64,000 nucleotides of DNA from contig NZ_PZKF01000001.1 in the NCBI RefSeq assembly GCF_003034995.1, positions 62,001-126,000 of the forward strand, in the 5' to 3' direction. The stretch comes from Phaeovulum veldkampii DSM 11550. Lineage in GTDB: Bacteria > Pseudomonadota > Alphaproteobacteria > Rhodobacterales > Rhodobacteraceae. Shown here in pieces: positions 18,322 through 26,996 of the stretch. The position numbers and the translations under genes are program-made. Positions within the stretch are counted from its first letter, which is position 1, and every line of letters starts with the position of its first letter. Below the pieces are notes generated by a model, which was not told the DNA's origin, ran no database searches, and was given only the letters and a program-made list of their open reading frames with translations.

Positions 18322-19205
18322 CGCTGCCCCCTCAGAAAGCGCCGGTTCATGAACAGAAAGATCAGGCTGACCAGCGTCACGATCGCCATCGCCGACACCG
18401 CGATGGCCGACCCCATCGGCTTGTTGTCCAGATCCAGCATCCGCGCCTGAATCAGGTTGGCCACCATCGGGATCTTGCCGCCGCCGATCAGTTGCGGGGT
18501 CACATAATCACCAATGGTTGGAATGAAGACGATCAGCACCGCCGCCACCACACCCGGCATCGCCAGCGGCAGCGTCACCCGCCAGAACGTCATCAGCCGG
18601 GATTCGCCCAGATCCTGCCCCGCCTCCAGCAGCGCGCGGTCAATCTTTTCCAGCGCCACAAAAATCGGCAGGATCGCAAAGGGCGCATAGGCATGGGCCA
18701 GCGTCAGCACGATGGAATTGACGTTGTAAAGGATGAAGGTCAGCGGTTCGTCGATCAGGCCAAGGTTCATCAGGCCCGAATTGATGACCCCGTTATAGCC
18801 CAGGATCACCTTCCACAGGAACACCCGGATCAGATACGAGGTCCAGAACGGAATGGTGATCAGGAACAGCCAGCGCGCCTTGCGCGAGGCCGGAACATGG
18901 AACGACACATAGTAGGCGATGGGAAAGGCCAGCAGCACCGTGGCCGCCGTCACCATCGCCGACACCATCAGAGATCGCAGCATCACCGCGCGAAACACCG
19001 GATCGGTCCAGGTGGTGATGTAGTTTTCCAGCGTGAATTCGCGGATGATCGTCAGGTAGCCATCCTTGAAAAAGGAATAGGCGACGATCGTCGCCAGCGG
19101 CGCGGCCAGCATCAGAATCGCGTAGATCGCCGTCGGGCTGACCAGCACATAGCCATTGAAGGCCTCAGACCGGGTTAGACGGTCCCATCGTGATCCCAGC
19201 GCCAT
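18318..19205 (-). CDS. potB: ABC transporter permease (PotB-like)
   Basis: 295 residues with six hydrophobic segments and the EAA loop LLEAGQDLGESRLMTFWRVTLP. The ATG at 19205 is chosen over an upstream in-frame ATG because the longer form adds a charged, non-family leader; a purine-rich AAGGGCG site precedes it. It is the first gene of the potB-potC-potA unit. The 167 bp upstream to the aldehyde-dehydrogenase remnant show no clear promoter and no binding-protein gene. Confidence 0.83.
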   Translation of the reverse strand: MALGSRWDRLTRSEAFNGYVLVSPTAIYAILMLAAPLATIVAYSFFKDGYLTIIREFTLENYITTWTDPVFRAVMLRSLMVSAMVTAATVLLAFPIAYYVSFHVPASRKARWLFLITIPFWTSYLIRVFLWKVILGYNGVINSGLMNLGLIDEPLTFILYNVNSIVLTLAHAYAPFAILPIFVALEKIDRALLEAGQDLGESRLMTFWRVTLPLAMPGVVAAVLIVFIPTIGDYVTPQLIGGGKIPMVANLIQARMLDLDNKPMGSAIAVSAMAIVTLVSLIFLFMNRRFLRGQR

Positions 19206-19372
19206 CGGCTCGCCCTTCTTCGTCACGGTCCTGGCGCGGAACGCGCACAGGGGCACCCGGCCCCCCTGCGGGCCCGTTCCGTCTCAGTTTGCACAGCTTG
19301 CGGGGCAAGAAAAGGGGGGCCGCGGTGGCAGGCCAAGGCAAGACGTGGAATTTTGCAGCGGATGCCCGGTTT

Positions 19373-19897
19373 TCAGGCATTCCGGTCCGGGTCATGGGGC
19401 CGAAGGTCCAGATGCCGCGCCGCCGCATCGGCCGTGCCGTGCAGAAGCGCCACCACACCGGCAGGCAGCGCCGCGCGATGCAGCGCCCGGATCAGCCCCA
19501 ACGCGGGCAGGGGCGCCGCAGGATCGGGCAGCAGCAGCACCGCCGCCCCCGCCAGCAGCCGCCCCGTCACCGCAGGGGCCAGCGCCGTGGCGGGCAACGC
19601 CGCCGCCGCGATCAGCGCAAGCCCAGGCGCGCCCGCAGGCGCCCCAGACCTGGCCACCCCGGCCAGCGCATCGGCCCGCCCCGCAAGCCCCAGCGCCGCC
19701 CACCCCGGCAGCGCCGCCGCCGCGGCCGCCCCGGCACGGGCAAAATCGGCAGGCCCCGCCAGCACCAGCCGCGCCCCCACGCCCGGCACATCGGCCATGT
19801 CGGTTGACAAGGGCGCGCGCCACGCCCCGCCGACGTAATGGGTCAGCAGCGCCTCGATCAGATCGTCGGTCCAGTCGGCGGTGCAGTCGGTGCTCAT
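19373..19897 (-). pseudogene. Truncated aldehyde-dehydrogenase-like remnant
   Basis: About 174 codons resembling only the N-terminal NAD-binding part of aldehyde dehydrogenases: HYVGGAWR near the start, then an alanine-rich ARAGAAAAAALPGWAALG helix followed by a GRADALAG stretch, and later LLAGAAVLLLPDP and AALPAGVVALLHG. Family members are about 480 residues; the catalytic Cys and Glu regions are absent, so dehydrogenase activity is not expected. The start overlaps or nearly abuts the MocR gene stop (ATGA at 19909, or the ATG at 19897). It lies between a MocR regulator and an ABC transporter missing its binding protein, which suggests a deletion. A short functional protein cannot be excluded. 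Confidence 0.5.
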
Positions 19898-19905
19898 TGC
19901 AGGCC

Positions 19906-21315
19906 TCATACCGGCAGATCACCGGGCGGGTTGGCCAGCAACCGCGCCAGCCGTGCCAGCGCCCCGGTATAGCGCTCCTCGGAAATGCCGCCCGCCAATG
20001 CGAGGCGCACCGCATTGGGCGCGTGCCCGTCCACCAGCGCATATTCATCGGCAGACCGCAGCAGCACTCCCTCGGCCTCGGCCAGCCGGGTGAAGGTAGA
20101 AGCACGCCAGCCGGTGGGCAGCCGCAGCCACAGAAACGACAGGCCGGGCTGCCAGGTGATATCGTGCCCCGCCAGCGCCGCCACCGCCATGTCGAGCCGG
20201 CGCGACATCACCGCTTGCGCCGCATCGCGCAGCCGCGCCGCCTGCCCCGACAGCATCAGCCGGGTGACGATATCGGTGATCGGCCGCGCCAGCCCGAAAT
20301 AGCTGTGCTGTGCGGCCAGCCGCCCGGCCTCACCCATGCCGGTGGGGCAGACCACCGCGCCAAAGCGCAACCCCGCCGAGATGGATTTCGACAGGCTCGA
20401 CACATGCCAGCAGCGTTCGGGCGCCAGTTCGCGCAAGGCCGGCAGGCTGGAGCCGGGCACGGTATAGCAGTCGTCTTCCAGAATTTGCAGGTCGTGGCGG
20501 CGCGCAACCTCAACGATCGCGGCGCGGCGCGCGGGGCTCATGCGCACGGCGGTGGGGTTCTGCGCCTCGGTCGCGATGCAGACCACCTGCCCGCCGTGGC
20601 GACGGCAGGCGGCATCCAGCGACTCGGGGCGCATCCCCTCGGTATCCAGCGCCACGCCCACCACCTCGGCCCGGTTCAGTCGGGCGGCGTGGCGAAAGCC
20701 GGGATAGGCCAGCTCCTCGGCCAGAACCACCGGCCGGTCGCCACGCAGGCAGCATTGAAAAACAATATTGATGCCGTTCTGCCCGCCATGCGTCAGCACC
20801 AGATCATCGGGGCCGATGGCGCCCAGTCGGCGGTCCGACAACCAGCCCGTCACCGCCTCGCGGCAGGGTCGGTCGCGGCGCAGGCGGGGGTATTCCAGAT
20901 AATCAGCGGCAATCTGGCCCGCCGCCTCGATCATCACGGCGGCAATGGCCGCGGTCTGCCCAACGTCGGGCAGTTGCGGGGCGCGCAGGTCCACCGGGCC
21001 GGTGGCACGGTCCAGATCGGGAAGGCGGTCGATATAAAGCGGCTGGCTTGGCCCCAGCCGCGGGGTGCGGGCGGCGACAAAGGTGCCCCGGCCCACCGCG
21101 GCCTCCAGCAGACCCTCTTGCGTGGCGATCTGATAGGCGCGCGCCACGGTGCCCGGCGTGATCCCCAGTCGCCACGCCAGTTCGCGCACCGGCGGCAACC
21201 GCGTGCCCGGCGCCAGATCGCCACCGCGCACCGCATCGCGCAGCGCCCGCCCAAGGGCCAGATATTTTGGCCCGCCCTGCCCGGACAGGTCCGGGTGCCA
21301 GCTTGTATCAATCAC
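19906..21315 (-). CDS. MocR-type regulator (GntR HTH plus aminotransferase domain)
   Basis: About 469 residues. The N-terminal GntR winged helix (GDLAPGTRLPPVRELAWRLG, then a recognition helix containing TPGTVARAY) is fused to a fold-type I aminotransferase domain. The PLP lysine is in SLSKSISAGLRFG, preceded by a conserved Asp in ILEDDCY. MocR proteins sense PLP-linked or amino metabolites and usually regulate adjacent genes and themselves. The GTG at 21315, giving IDTSWHPDL, is the likely start because it matches the usual MocR N-terminus; a TTG at 21354 is the longer alternative. Three TTGTATCAAT repeats surround this start. Confidence 0.85.
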   Translation of the reverse strand: MIDTSWHPDLSGQGGPKYLALGRALRDAVRGGDLAPGTRLPPVRELAWRLGITPGTVARAYQIATQEGLLEAAVGRGTFVAARTPRLGPSQPLYIDRLPDLDRATGPVDLRAPQLPDVGQTAAIAAVMIEAAGQIAADYLEYPRLRRDRPCREAVTGWLSDRRLGAIGPDDLVLTHGGQNGINIVFQCCLRGDRPVVLAEELAYPGFRHAARLNRAEVVGVALDTEGMRPESLDAACRRHGGQVVCIATEAQNPTAVRMSPARRAAIVEVARRHDLQILEDDCYTVPGSSLPALRELAPERCWHVSSLSKSISAGLRFGAVVCPTGMGEAGRLAAQHSYFGLARPITDIVTRLMLSGQAARLRDAAQAVMSRRLDMAVAALAGHDITWQPGLSFLWLRLPTGWRASTFTRLAEAEGVLLRSADEYALVDGHAPNAVRLALAGGISEERYTGALARLARLLANPPGDLPV

Positions 21316-21386
21316 AATGTTTCTCTGGACCCTATTGTGCCGCCATTGTATCAATAGACATGCCGAAGCTGTCGCTTTGTATCAAT
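21303..21386. promoter_or_regulatory. Three direct TTGTATCAAT repeats between mocR and DUF1127 genes
   Basis: Exact copies of TTGTATCAAT lie at 21303-21312, 21346-21355 and 21377-21386, with start-to-start spacing of 43 and 31 bp. They span the start region of the MocR gene and the promoter region of the divergent DUF1127 gene. Direct-repeat operators spaced by about three helical turns are known for the MocR member GabR. Weaker relatives (TTGTATCGCT at 21915, TTGTATTATG at 21936) lie by the next small gene. I infer operators for the adjacent MocR regulator. Confidence 0.6.
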
Positions 21387-21402
21387 ACGCAAAAGGTGCC
21401 CC

Positions 21403-21594
21403 ATGTCCAGCCTGCTTGTTAGCCGCCTCATCACCCTGTCCGCTCCGGCGCCGATCAAGGTGCTGCGCGGCTGGCTGGGGCGCAGCCGTGAACGCGCCGC
21501 GCTGGCCCGGCTGGATGACCGCCTTCTGAGCGACATCGGACTTGACCGGGCACATGCCGAGGCCGAGGCCAGCCGCCCGTTCTGGCAAGAGTAA
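21403..21594 (+). CDS. DUF1127 (YjiS-like) small protein
   Basis: 63 residues with the DUF1127 core RERAALARLDDRLLSDIGLD. These small arginine-rich proteins are common in Rhodobacteraceae; some relatives affect RNA turnover and phosphate metabolism, but this member is unassigned. The start follows AAAAGG. It is transcribed divergently from the MocR regulator across the TTGTATCAAT repeats and is followed by a strong intrinsic terminator. Confidence 0.85.
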   Translation: MSSLLVSRLITLSAPAPIKVLRGWLGRSRERAALARLDDRLLSDIGLDRAHAEAEASRPFWQE

Positions 21595-21626
21595 GGTTCC
21601 GCAGTCCCCTGACGGACCTCTTCCTC

Positions 21627-21651
21627 GGCCGGGCTTGCCCGGCCTTTTTTT
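21627..21651 (+). terminator. Intrinsic terminator after the DUF1127 gene
   Basis: GGCCGGG and CCCGGCC form a 7-bp stem around a CTTG loop and are followed by seven T residues. It ends the DUF1127 transcript 33 bp after the stop codon, and the hairpin also lies just beyond the stop of the convergent small gene. Confidence 0.9.
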
Positions 21652-21659
21652 ATTTCAGA

Positions 21660-21914
21660 TCAATGCGCAACGGCCTCGATCGCAATAGAGCGGCTGCGCA
21701 GTTCGGCATAAAGCGCCGAAACAACGCGGGTTGTGCTGACGGCGCGCGACAGCGCATCGGTCAGGTGATGCTCGTTTGCGGGGCCGCTCACACGCCAAAC
21801 CAGACGCCGCGCCACGCCATCGTCATAGACGATTTCGACCGCCCCGCCGCGCCCTTTGCGCAGGCCCAGAAAATCGAACCCTCCGCAGGTGCTGTGAAAA
21901 ACAGATTGTGCCAT
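21660..21914 (-). CDS. Small protein of unknown function
   Basis: 84 residues, not recognised. The codon usage (G/C-rich third positions) resembles the neighbouring real genes, and the protein is soluble with no motif I can name. A plausible promoter (CTGACG, 17 nt, CATAAT with the -10 at plus 21940-21945) lies just upstream. It is convergent with the DUF1127 gene and divergent from neuB. Two TTGTAT elements resembling the MocR repeats lie directly upstream, so it might belong to the same regulon. Confidence 0.55.
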   Translation of the reverse strand: MAQSVFHSTCGGFDFLGLRKGRGGAVEIVYDDGVARRLVWRVSGPANEHHLTDALSRAVSTTRVVSALYAELRSRSIAIEAVAH

Positions 21915-22099
21915 TTGTATCGCTCTGCCCGTTTATTGTATTATGCAGATACCCTGCCGCAGCGTCAGCAGCCCGTCAATTCGCGCGCCGCCCGCGCGCC
22001 GCAATTCCGCGGGGCCGAGTCTTTCGCGCCACATCTTCCCCAATTCTTGACAAGGCCGCGACCCTGGGGCAGCACCAGATCAACCCTCAGGAGATGCCC

Positions 22100-23131
22100 A
22101 TGAAGATCGCCCACCGCGAGATTTCGCCCAGCCAGCCGCCCCTTGTGATCGCCGAAATCGGGATCAACCATGGCGGCAGCCTTGAGGTTGCCAAAGAGAT
22201 GGTGCGCCTGGCCCATGCTGCGGGCTGCGAATGCGTCAAGCATCAGACGCACATTCTGGAAGACGAGATGACCGATGAGGCGAAGGCGATCTTTCCGCCC
22301 AATGCGGATGTCTCGATCTGGGATGTGATGGCAGCCTGCGCGCTGTCGCGCGAGGATGAGGTGGAGTTGAAGAACTTTACCGAAAGCCTTGGAATGATTT
22401 ATCTTTCTACGCCATTTTCGCGTGCCGCGGCAGATTTCCTGAACGAGATCGGCGTGCCCGCCTTCAAGATCGGCTCGGGCGAGGCCGACAACCTGCCGCT
22501 GATCCGCCACATCGCGCGGATGGGCAAGCCGGTGATCCTGTCCACCGGCATGCAGACGATTGAAACACTCCGCGCCAGTGTGGCCATTCTGGACGCGGCG
22601 GGGGTGGACTATGCGCTGCTGGAATGTACCAATCTTTACCCCTCGCCACCCGAGATTGTATCGTTGCGCGGCGTGACCGAATTGCAGCGCGCCTTTCCGC
22701 GCGCCGTGGTGGGTTTTTCCGACCATTCGATCGGGCCCGAAATGGCGCTGGCCTCGGTGGCGCTGGGGGCTTGCATCCTGGAACGGCACTACACTGACAC
22801 GCGCTATCGCAAGGGCCCCGACATCATCTGTTCGATGGACCCGGCCGAGCTGCGCCTGCTGATCGACCGCAGCCGCGAAATCTGGATCGCCGCGAACAAC
22901 CCCAAGGAACGCACCCCCGCCGAAGAGCCGGTCTATCGCTTTGCCCGCGCCAGCGTGGTGGCCGACCGCGACCTGCCCGCGGGCCATGTCATCGGCGAGG
23001 CCGACATCTGGGCCCGCCGCCCCGGCTCGGGCGAAATTGCGGGCTATGACTTCGACAAGGTGCTGGGCAAAAGGCTGAGCCGCGCCGTCACCCGCAACAC
23101 GCAATTGAAGTGGAGCGATCTGGACGGCTGA
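22100..23131 (+). CDS. neuB: N-acetylneuraminate synthase family protein (NeuB-like)
   Basis: 343 residues. The NeuB TIM barrel begins PLVIAEIGINHGGSLEVAKEM and contains IYLSTPFS, FKIGSGEADNLPLIR and GFSDHS. A C-terminal SAF/antifreeze-like domain starts near residue 285. The enzyme condenses phosphoenolpyruvate with a hexosamine to make a nonulosonic acid; whether the product is sialic, legionaminic or pseudaminic acid cannot be told. AGGAG is directly followed by ATGCCCATG, so the second ATG (22100) has the right spacing and is chosen. No neuA or neuC lies nearby. It may supply an acidic sugar to the capsule made from the locus 11 kb to the left. Confidence 0.85.
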   Translation: MKIAHREISPSQPPLVIAEIGINHGGSLEVAKEMVRLAHAAGCECVKHQTHILEDEMTDEAKAIFPPNADVSIWDVMAACALSREDEVELKNFTESLGMIYLSTPFSRAAADFLNEIGVPAFKIGSGEADNLPLIRHIARMGKPVILSTGMQTIETLRASVAILDAAGVDYALLECTNLYPSPPEIVSLRGVTELQRAFPRAVVGFSDHSIGPEMALASVALGACILERHYTDTRYRKGPDIICSMDPAELRLLIDRSREIWIAANNPKERTPAEEPVYRFARASVVADRDLPAGHVIGEADIWARRPGSGEIAGYDFDKVLGKRLSRAVTRNTQLKWSDLDG

Positions 23132-23353
23132 GCGGCCGTGTGACCGGGGCTGGCAGCAGAATCCTGTCTCGACCCGAAAGCAAGATTTATTCCGCCAGAA
23201 AGTTCACAGGCCTATTTTTCTTCGGCCTAAATAGACTTTTTCGGCGTTATCTTTGGCCTAGTCGCGTCTTCGCGCCAGTTTTCCGCAGAACATTTCTGCC
23301 GCTGATTGCTACACTTAGTCGCAGACAAACTGAGCGGCGGAAAAGGGGGCGAC

Positions 23354-24658
23354 ATGAAGGTCGTGGTTCTTGGGGCGGGTGTGATCGGGGTCAGTTCGGC
23401 CTGGTATCTGGCGCAGGCAGGCCATGAGGTGACGGTGATCGACCGTCAGCCCGCGCCCGCGATGGAAACCAGCTTTGCCAATGCGGGCGAGGTGTCGCCG
23501 GGCTATTCCGCGCCCTGGGCCGCACCGGGCATTCCGCTAAAGGCGTTGAAATGGCTGTTCCAGCGCCACGCACCAATGATCATCCCGCCGCGGCCCGACC
23601 TGGCCAAGCTGGGTTGGCTGGCGCAGATGCTGGGCAATTGCACCGCCGCAGCCTATGGCGTGAACAAGGCCCGCATGGTCCGGCTGGCTGATTACAGCCG
23701 CGACTGCCTGATCGCGCTGCGGGCCGACACCGGCATTTCCTATGATGAACGGATGCAGGGCACGTTGCAACTGTTCCGCAGCCAAAAGCAACTGGATGGC
23801 GCGGGCAAGGATATCGAGGTGCTGCGCGCCGACGGGGTGCCCTTCGAGGTGCTCGATCGTGACGCCTGCATCGCCGCCGAACCGGGGCTGGCCGCCGCGC
23901 GGGCGCAGATCGTGGGCGGGCTGCGGCTGCCACAGGATGAAACCGGCGATTGTTTCAAATTCACCACTGCGCTGGCCGATCTGGCGGCGGCGCGGGGCGT
24001 GGTCTTTCGCTATGGCGCAGGGATCGTGCGGCTGCATGCCGAGGCGGGCCGGATCGTCTCGGTCGAGACCACCGAGGGCACTGTCACCGCCGATGCCTTT
24101 GTGGTGGCGCTGGGCAGCCATTCGCCCGCGCTGGTGGCGCCATTGGGGCTGCGTCTGCCGGTCTATCCGGTCAAGGGCTATTCGATCACCCTGCCGATCA
24201 TCGACGCCGACCGTGCGCCGGTTTCAACCGTGATGGACGAAACCTACAAGATCGCCATCACCCGGCTGGGCGACCGTATCCGCGTGGGCGGCATGGCCGA
24301 AATTGCGGGCTTTGATCTGAGCCTCAGCCCCCGCCGCCGCGCCACGCTGGAGCGGTCGGTGGGCGATCTGTTCCCCGGTGCGGGCGATGCCGCGCGTGCC
24401 AGTTTCTGGTGCGGGCTGCGGCCGATGACACCCGACGGCACCCCGGTCGTGGGCCGCACGCCGCTGGCAAACCTCTTCCTGAACACCGGCCACGGCACGC
24501 TGGGCTGGACGATGGCGGCAGGATCAGGGCGGGTGCTGGCCGATCTTGTCTCGGGACTTGCGCCCGAGATCGACGCAAGCGATCTTGGTCTGGCGCGCTA
24601 CCAGCCGCGGCCCCGATCAGGCGAGGCGCGGCCGCGGCCGGTGCCCGTTACCGGCTGA
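23354..24658 (+). CDS. dadA: D-amino acid dehydrogenase small subunit
   Basis: 434 residues. The N-terminal FAD motif is [21 protein letters not shown]; family features [35 protein letters not shown] and [16 protein letters not shown] are present. It oxidises D-amino acids such as D-alanine to 2-oxo acids and passes electrons to the respiratory chain from the inner face of the membrane. The start follows a purine-rich AAAAGGGGG site. The 222 bp upstream (23132-23353) are AT-richer around 23185-23250 and probably hold the promoter; no clear operator was seen. No alanine racemase gene follows. Confidence 0.92.
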   Translation: MKVVVLGAGVIGVSSAWYLAQAGHEVTVIDRQPAPAMETSFANAGEVSPGYSAPWAAPGIPLKALKWLFQRHAPMIIPPRPDLAKLGWLAQMLGNCTAAAYGVNKARMVRLADYSRDCLIALRADTGISYDERMQGTLQLFRSQKQLDGAGKDIEVLRADGVPFEVLDRDACIAAEPGLAAARAQIVGGLRLPQDETGDCFKFTTALADLAAARGVVFRYGAGIVRLHAEAGRIVSVETTEGTVTADAFVVALGSHSPALVAPLGLRLPVYPVKGYSITLPIIDADRAPVSTVMDETYKIAITRLGDRIRVGGMAEIAGFDLSLSPRRRATLERSVGDLFPGAGDAARASFWCGLRPMTPDGTPVVGRTPLANLFLNTGHGTLGWTMAAGSGRVLADLVSGLAPEIDASDLGLARYQPRPRSGEARPRPVPVTG

Positions 24659-24691
24659 CCCGACACCACTGCGCGCAAAACCGGAGGGGCC

Positions 24692-25396
24692 ATGTTCACG
24701 GATCGGACCGAGGCGGGGCAAAGGCTGGCAGCGCGTCTGGCGCCCGAGGTGCGGCGGCCCGCGGTGGTGCTGGCCCTGCCCCGCGGCGGTGTGCCCGTTG
24801 CAGCCGAGGTGGCCCGCGTGCTGCGGCTGCCGCTTGATCTCGTGATGGTGCGCAAGATCGGCCTGCCCGCCGAGCCTGAGGTGGCCCTGGGCGCCATCGC
24901 CGGGCAGGACGGGGAAGAAATGATCCTGAACCCGCAACTGGCTGCAATCTCGGGCCTGAGCCGGGACGAGATCGAGGAACTGGCCGAGGTTCAGCGCCAC
25001 GAGTTGCGCCGCCGCCGCGACCTCTATCTGGCAGGGCGACCGCCGCAGCCCTTGGCGGGAAAGACTGTGATCGTGATCGACGATGGTATCGCCACCGGCG
25101 CCACGCTGCGCGCGGCGATCCGCGCGGTGCGCCGCACAGGCCCGTCGCGCGTGATCCTTGCGGTGCCCGTCGCCCCCGCCGAGGTGCTGGCAGACCTGCG
25201 CGGGCTGGTGGACGCGGTGGTCTGCCTTGAAACTCCCGATCCGTTCATTGCCGTCGGGGCCCATTACCGCGCATTTGCGCAGGTGCCGGATGCAGAGGTG
25301 CTGCGCCTGCTGTCGGCCTGCGCGGCGCGCGATGACACGTCCGGCGACAGGGCGTCTGCATCCAGCCAGGGATACGCCCCGCGGTCCGATCCCTGA
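24692..25396 (+). CDS. Phosphoribosyltransferase family protein
   Basis: 234 residues. The PRPP-binding loop is VIVIDDGIATGATLRAA (about residues 125-141), and the N-terminus has VLALPRGGVPVAAEVAR, the usual start of the PRTase domain often found alone or fused to hydrolases. It binds PRPP or a related phosphosugar; the acceptor is unknown. It begins 33 nt after dadA behind GGAGGGG and may be cotranscribed. The last 25 residues are polar and probably disordered. Confidence 0.85.
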   Translation: MFTDRTEAGQRLAARLAPEVRRPAVVLALPRGGVPVAAEVARVLRLPLDLVMVRKIGLPAEPEVALGAIAGQDGEEMILNPQLAAISGLSRDEIEELAEVQRHELRRRRDLYLAGRPPQPLAGKTVIVIDDGIATGATLRAAIRAVRRTGPSRVILAVPVAPAEVLADLRGLVDAVVCLETPDPFIAVGAHYRAFAQVPDAEVLRLLSACAARDDTSGDRASASSQGYAPRSDP

Positions 25397-25481
25397 TCGT
25401 GCGAAAGTGTTATCCGGTCGTCGTGCCATCCTTGCAAATCCGGGGCATAAGGGCCGCAACGCCTAACCCCGGACATGACCA

Positions 25482-26996
25482 ATGCAACACCCCGCCCCTG
25501 CCCCGCGCAGCACCCCCGCCCAAGCCCCGCGCCCGCGTGCCAAGACCGGACCGGCCCGCGCGCGGCTGGGGCTGGTGCTTGGCCCGCTGCTGTTTTGCGC
25601 GATACTGCTGATCGGCCCGCCCGAGGGCATGACCGCCGCGCCCTGGACGGTGGCCGCGCTGACCGTGCTGATGGCGCTGTGGTGGGTGACCGAGGCGATC
25701 CCGCTTGCGGCAACGGCGCTGTTGCCGGTGGCGGTTCTGCCGACACTGGGCACTGCCAGCTTTGCCGAAACCGCCAGCCCCTATGCCAACCCTCTGATTT
25801 TCCTGTTTCTGGGCGGGTTTCTGATCGCTTTGGCGATCCAGCGGTGGAACCTGCATCAGCGCATTGCGCTGGTGATCCTCGGGCTGGTGGGCCAGCGCCC
25901 CGATCATCTGGTGGCGGGCTTCATGACCGCCACCGCGGCGCTGAGCATGTGGGTGTCGAACACCGCCACCGCGGCGCTGATGCTGCCGATCGGGGTTTCG
26001 GTGCTGGCCATGATCGAGGCCGGGCCCACACCGCCCGAGCGCGCGCGCCCGATCGGCACCGCGCTGATGCTGGGCATCGCCTTTGGCGCCAATATCGGCG
26101 GCATGGCAACGCTGATCGGCACCCCGCCCAATGCGCTGCTGGCGGCCTTTCTGGCCGAAAGCTGGGGCATCGAGATCGGCTTTCTGGAGTGGATGGTCTT
26201 TGCGCTGCCATTGTCGGCGGTGCTGTTGGCGGCGTGCTGGCTGGTGCTGTGCCGCTGGGCCTTTCCGGTTCCGGCTGCGCCGGTGGACGGGATCGCAGAC
26301 CTGCTGGCCGAGCGCCGGGCAGCGTTGGGTCCGATGCGCGGGGCCGAGCGCCGGGTGGCCGCGATCTTTGCCGCGGTGGCGCTGGCCTGGGTGCTGCGCC
26401 CGGCGCTGGTGGCGGTCTTGCCGGGGCTGCACCTGACTGATGCGGCCATTGCGGTGCTGGGCGGGCTGGCGTTGTTCGCGATCCCGGCCGACCGCGCCAG
26501 CCGGCGCCCGCTGCTGGACTGGGACGACACCCTGCATCTGCCCTGGGGGGTGCTGATCCTTGTCGGCGGCGGGCTGAGCCTGGGCGAGGCGATTGGCGCC
26601 AGCGGCCTGTCGGCGCATCTGACCGGGCTGATGCAGGGCCTGACCGGCGCGCCCGAATGGCTGCTGGTGGGCGCGGTGGCGACGGCGGCAATGGCGCTGA
26701 GCCATGTCACCTCGAACACCGCCACCGCCGCCACGCTGGTGCCGCTGGCGGGGGCGCTGGCCATCAGCCTCGGGCTAAGCCCGCTGTTGCTGACGCTGCC
26801 GGTCGCGCTGGCGGCATCTTGCGCCTTCATGCTGCCGGTGGCGACGCCGCCCAATGCCATCGTCTTCGGCAGTGGCCGGGTCAGCGTGCCGGAAATGGTG
26901 CGCGCGGGCTGGCGGCTGAGCCTGATCTCGCTTGCGCTGATCGGCGGCGGCGTGGTGACGCTTGATCTGGCAGGGCTGATGTCGGCGCCGGGTTAA
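25482..26996 (+). CDS. DASS/SLC13-family anion:sodium symporter
   Basis: 504 residues with about 11-13 membrane segments. The two family SNT motifs are visible as SMWVSNTATAALMLPI (about residue 151) and SHVTSNTATAATLVPL (about residue 407), related by internal pseudosymmetry. It takes up dicarboxylates, sulfate or similar anions. The stop overlaps the convergent dctD stop by 4 nt. The neighbouring DctBD pair suggests dicarboxylate use, but convergence is weak evidence for regulation. Confidence 0.88.
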   Translation: MQHPAPAPRSTPAQAPRPRAKTGPARARLGLVLGPLLFCAILLIGPPEGMTAAPWTVAALTVLMALWWVTEAIPLAATALLPVAVLPTLGTASFAETASPYANPLIFLFLGGFLIALAIQRWNLHQRIALVILGLVGQRPDHLVAGFMTATAALSMWVSNTATAALMLPIGVSVLAMIEAGPTPPERARPIGTALMLGIAFGANIGGMATLIGTPPNALLAAFLAESWGIEIGFLEWMVFALPLSAVLLAACWLVLCRWAFPVPAAPVDGIADLLAERRAALGPMRGAERRVAAIFAAVALAWVLRPALVAVLPGLHLTDAAIAVLGGLALFAIPADRASRRPLLDWDDTLHLPWGVLILVGGGLSLGEAIGASGLSAHLTGLMQGLTGAPEWLLVGAVATAAMALSHVTSNTATAATLVPLAGALAISLGLSPLLLTLPVALAASCAFMLPVATPPNAIVFGSGRVSVPEMVRAGWRLSLISLALIGGGVVTLDLAGLMSAPG

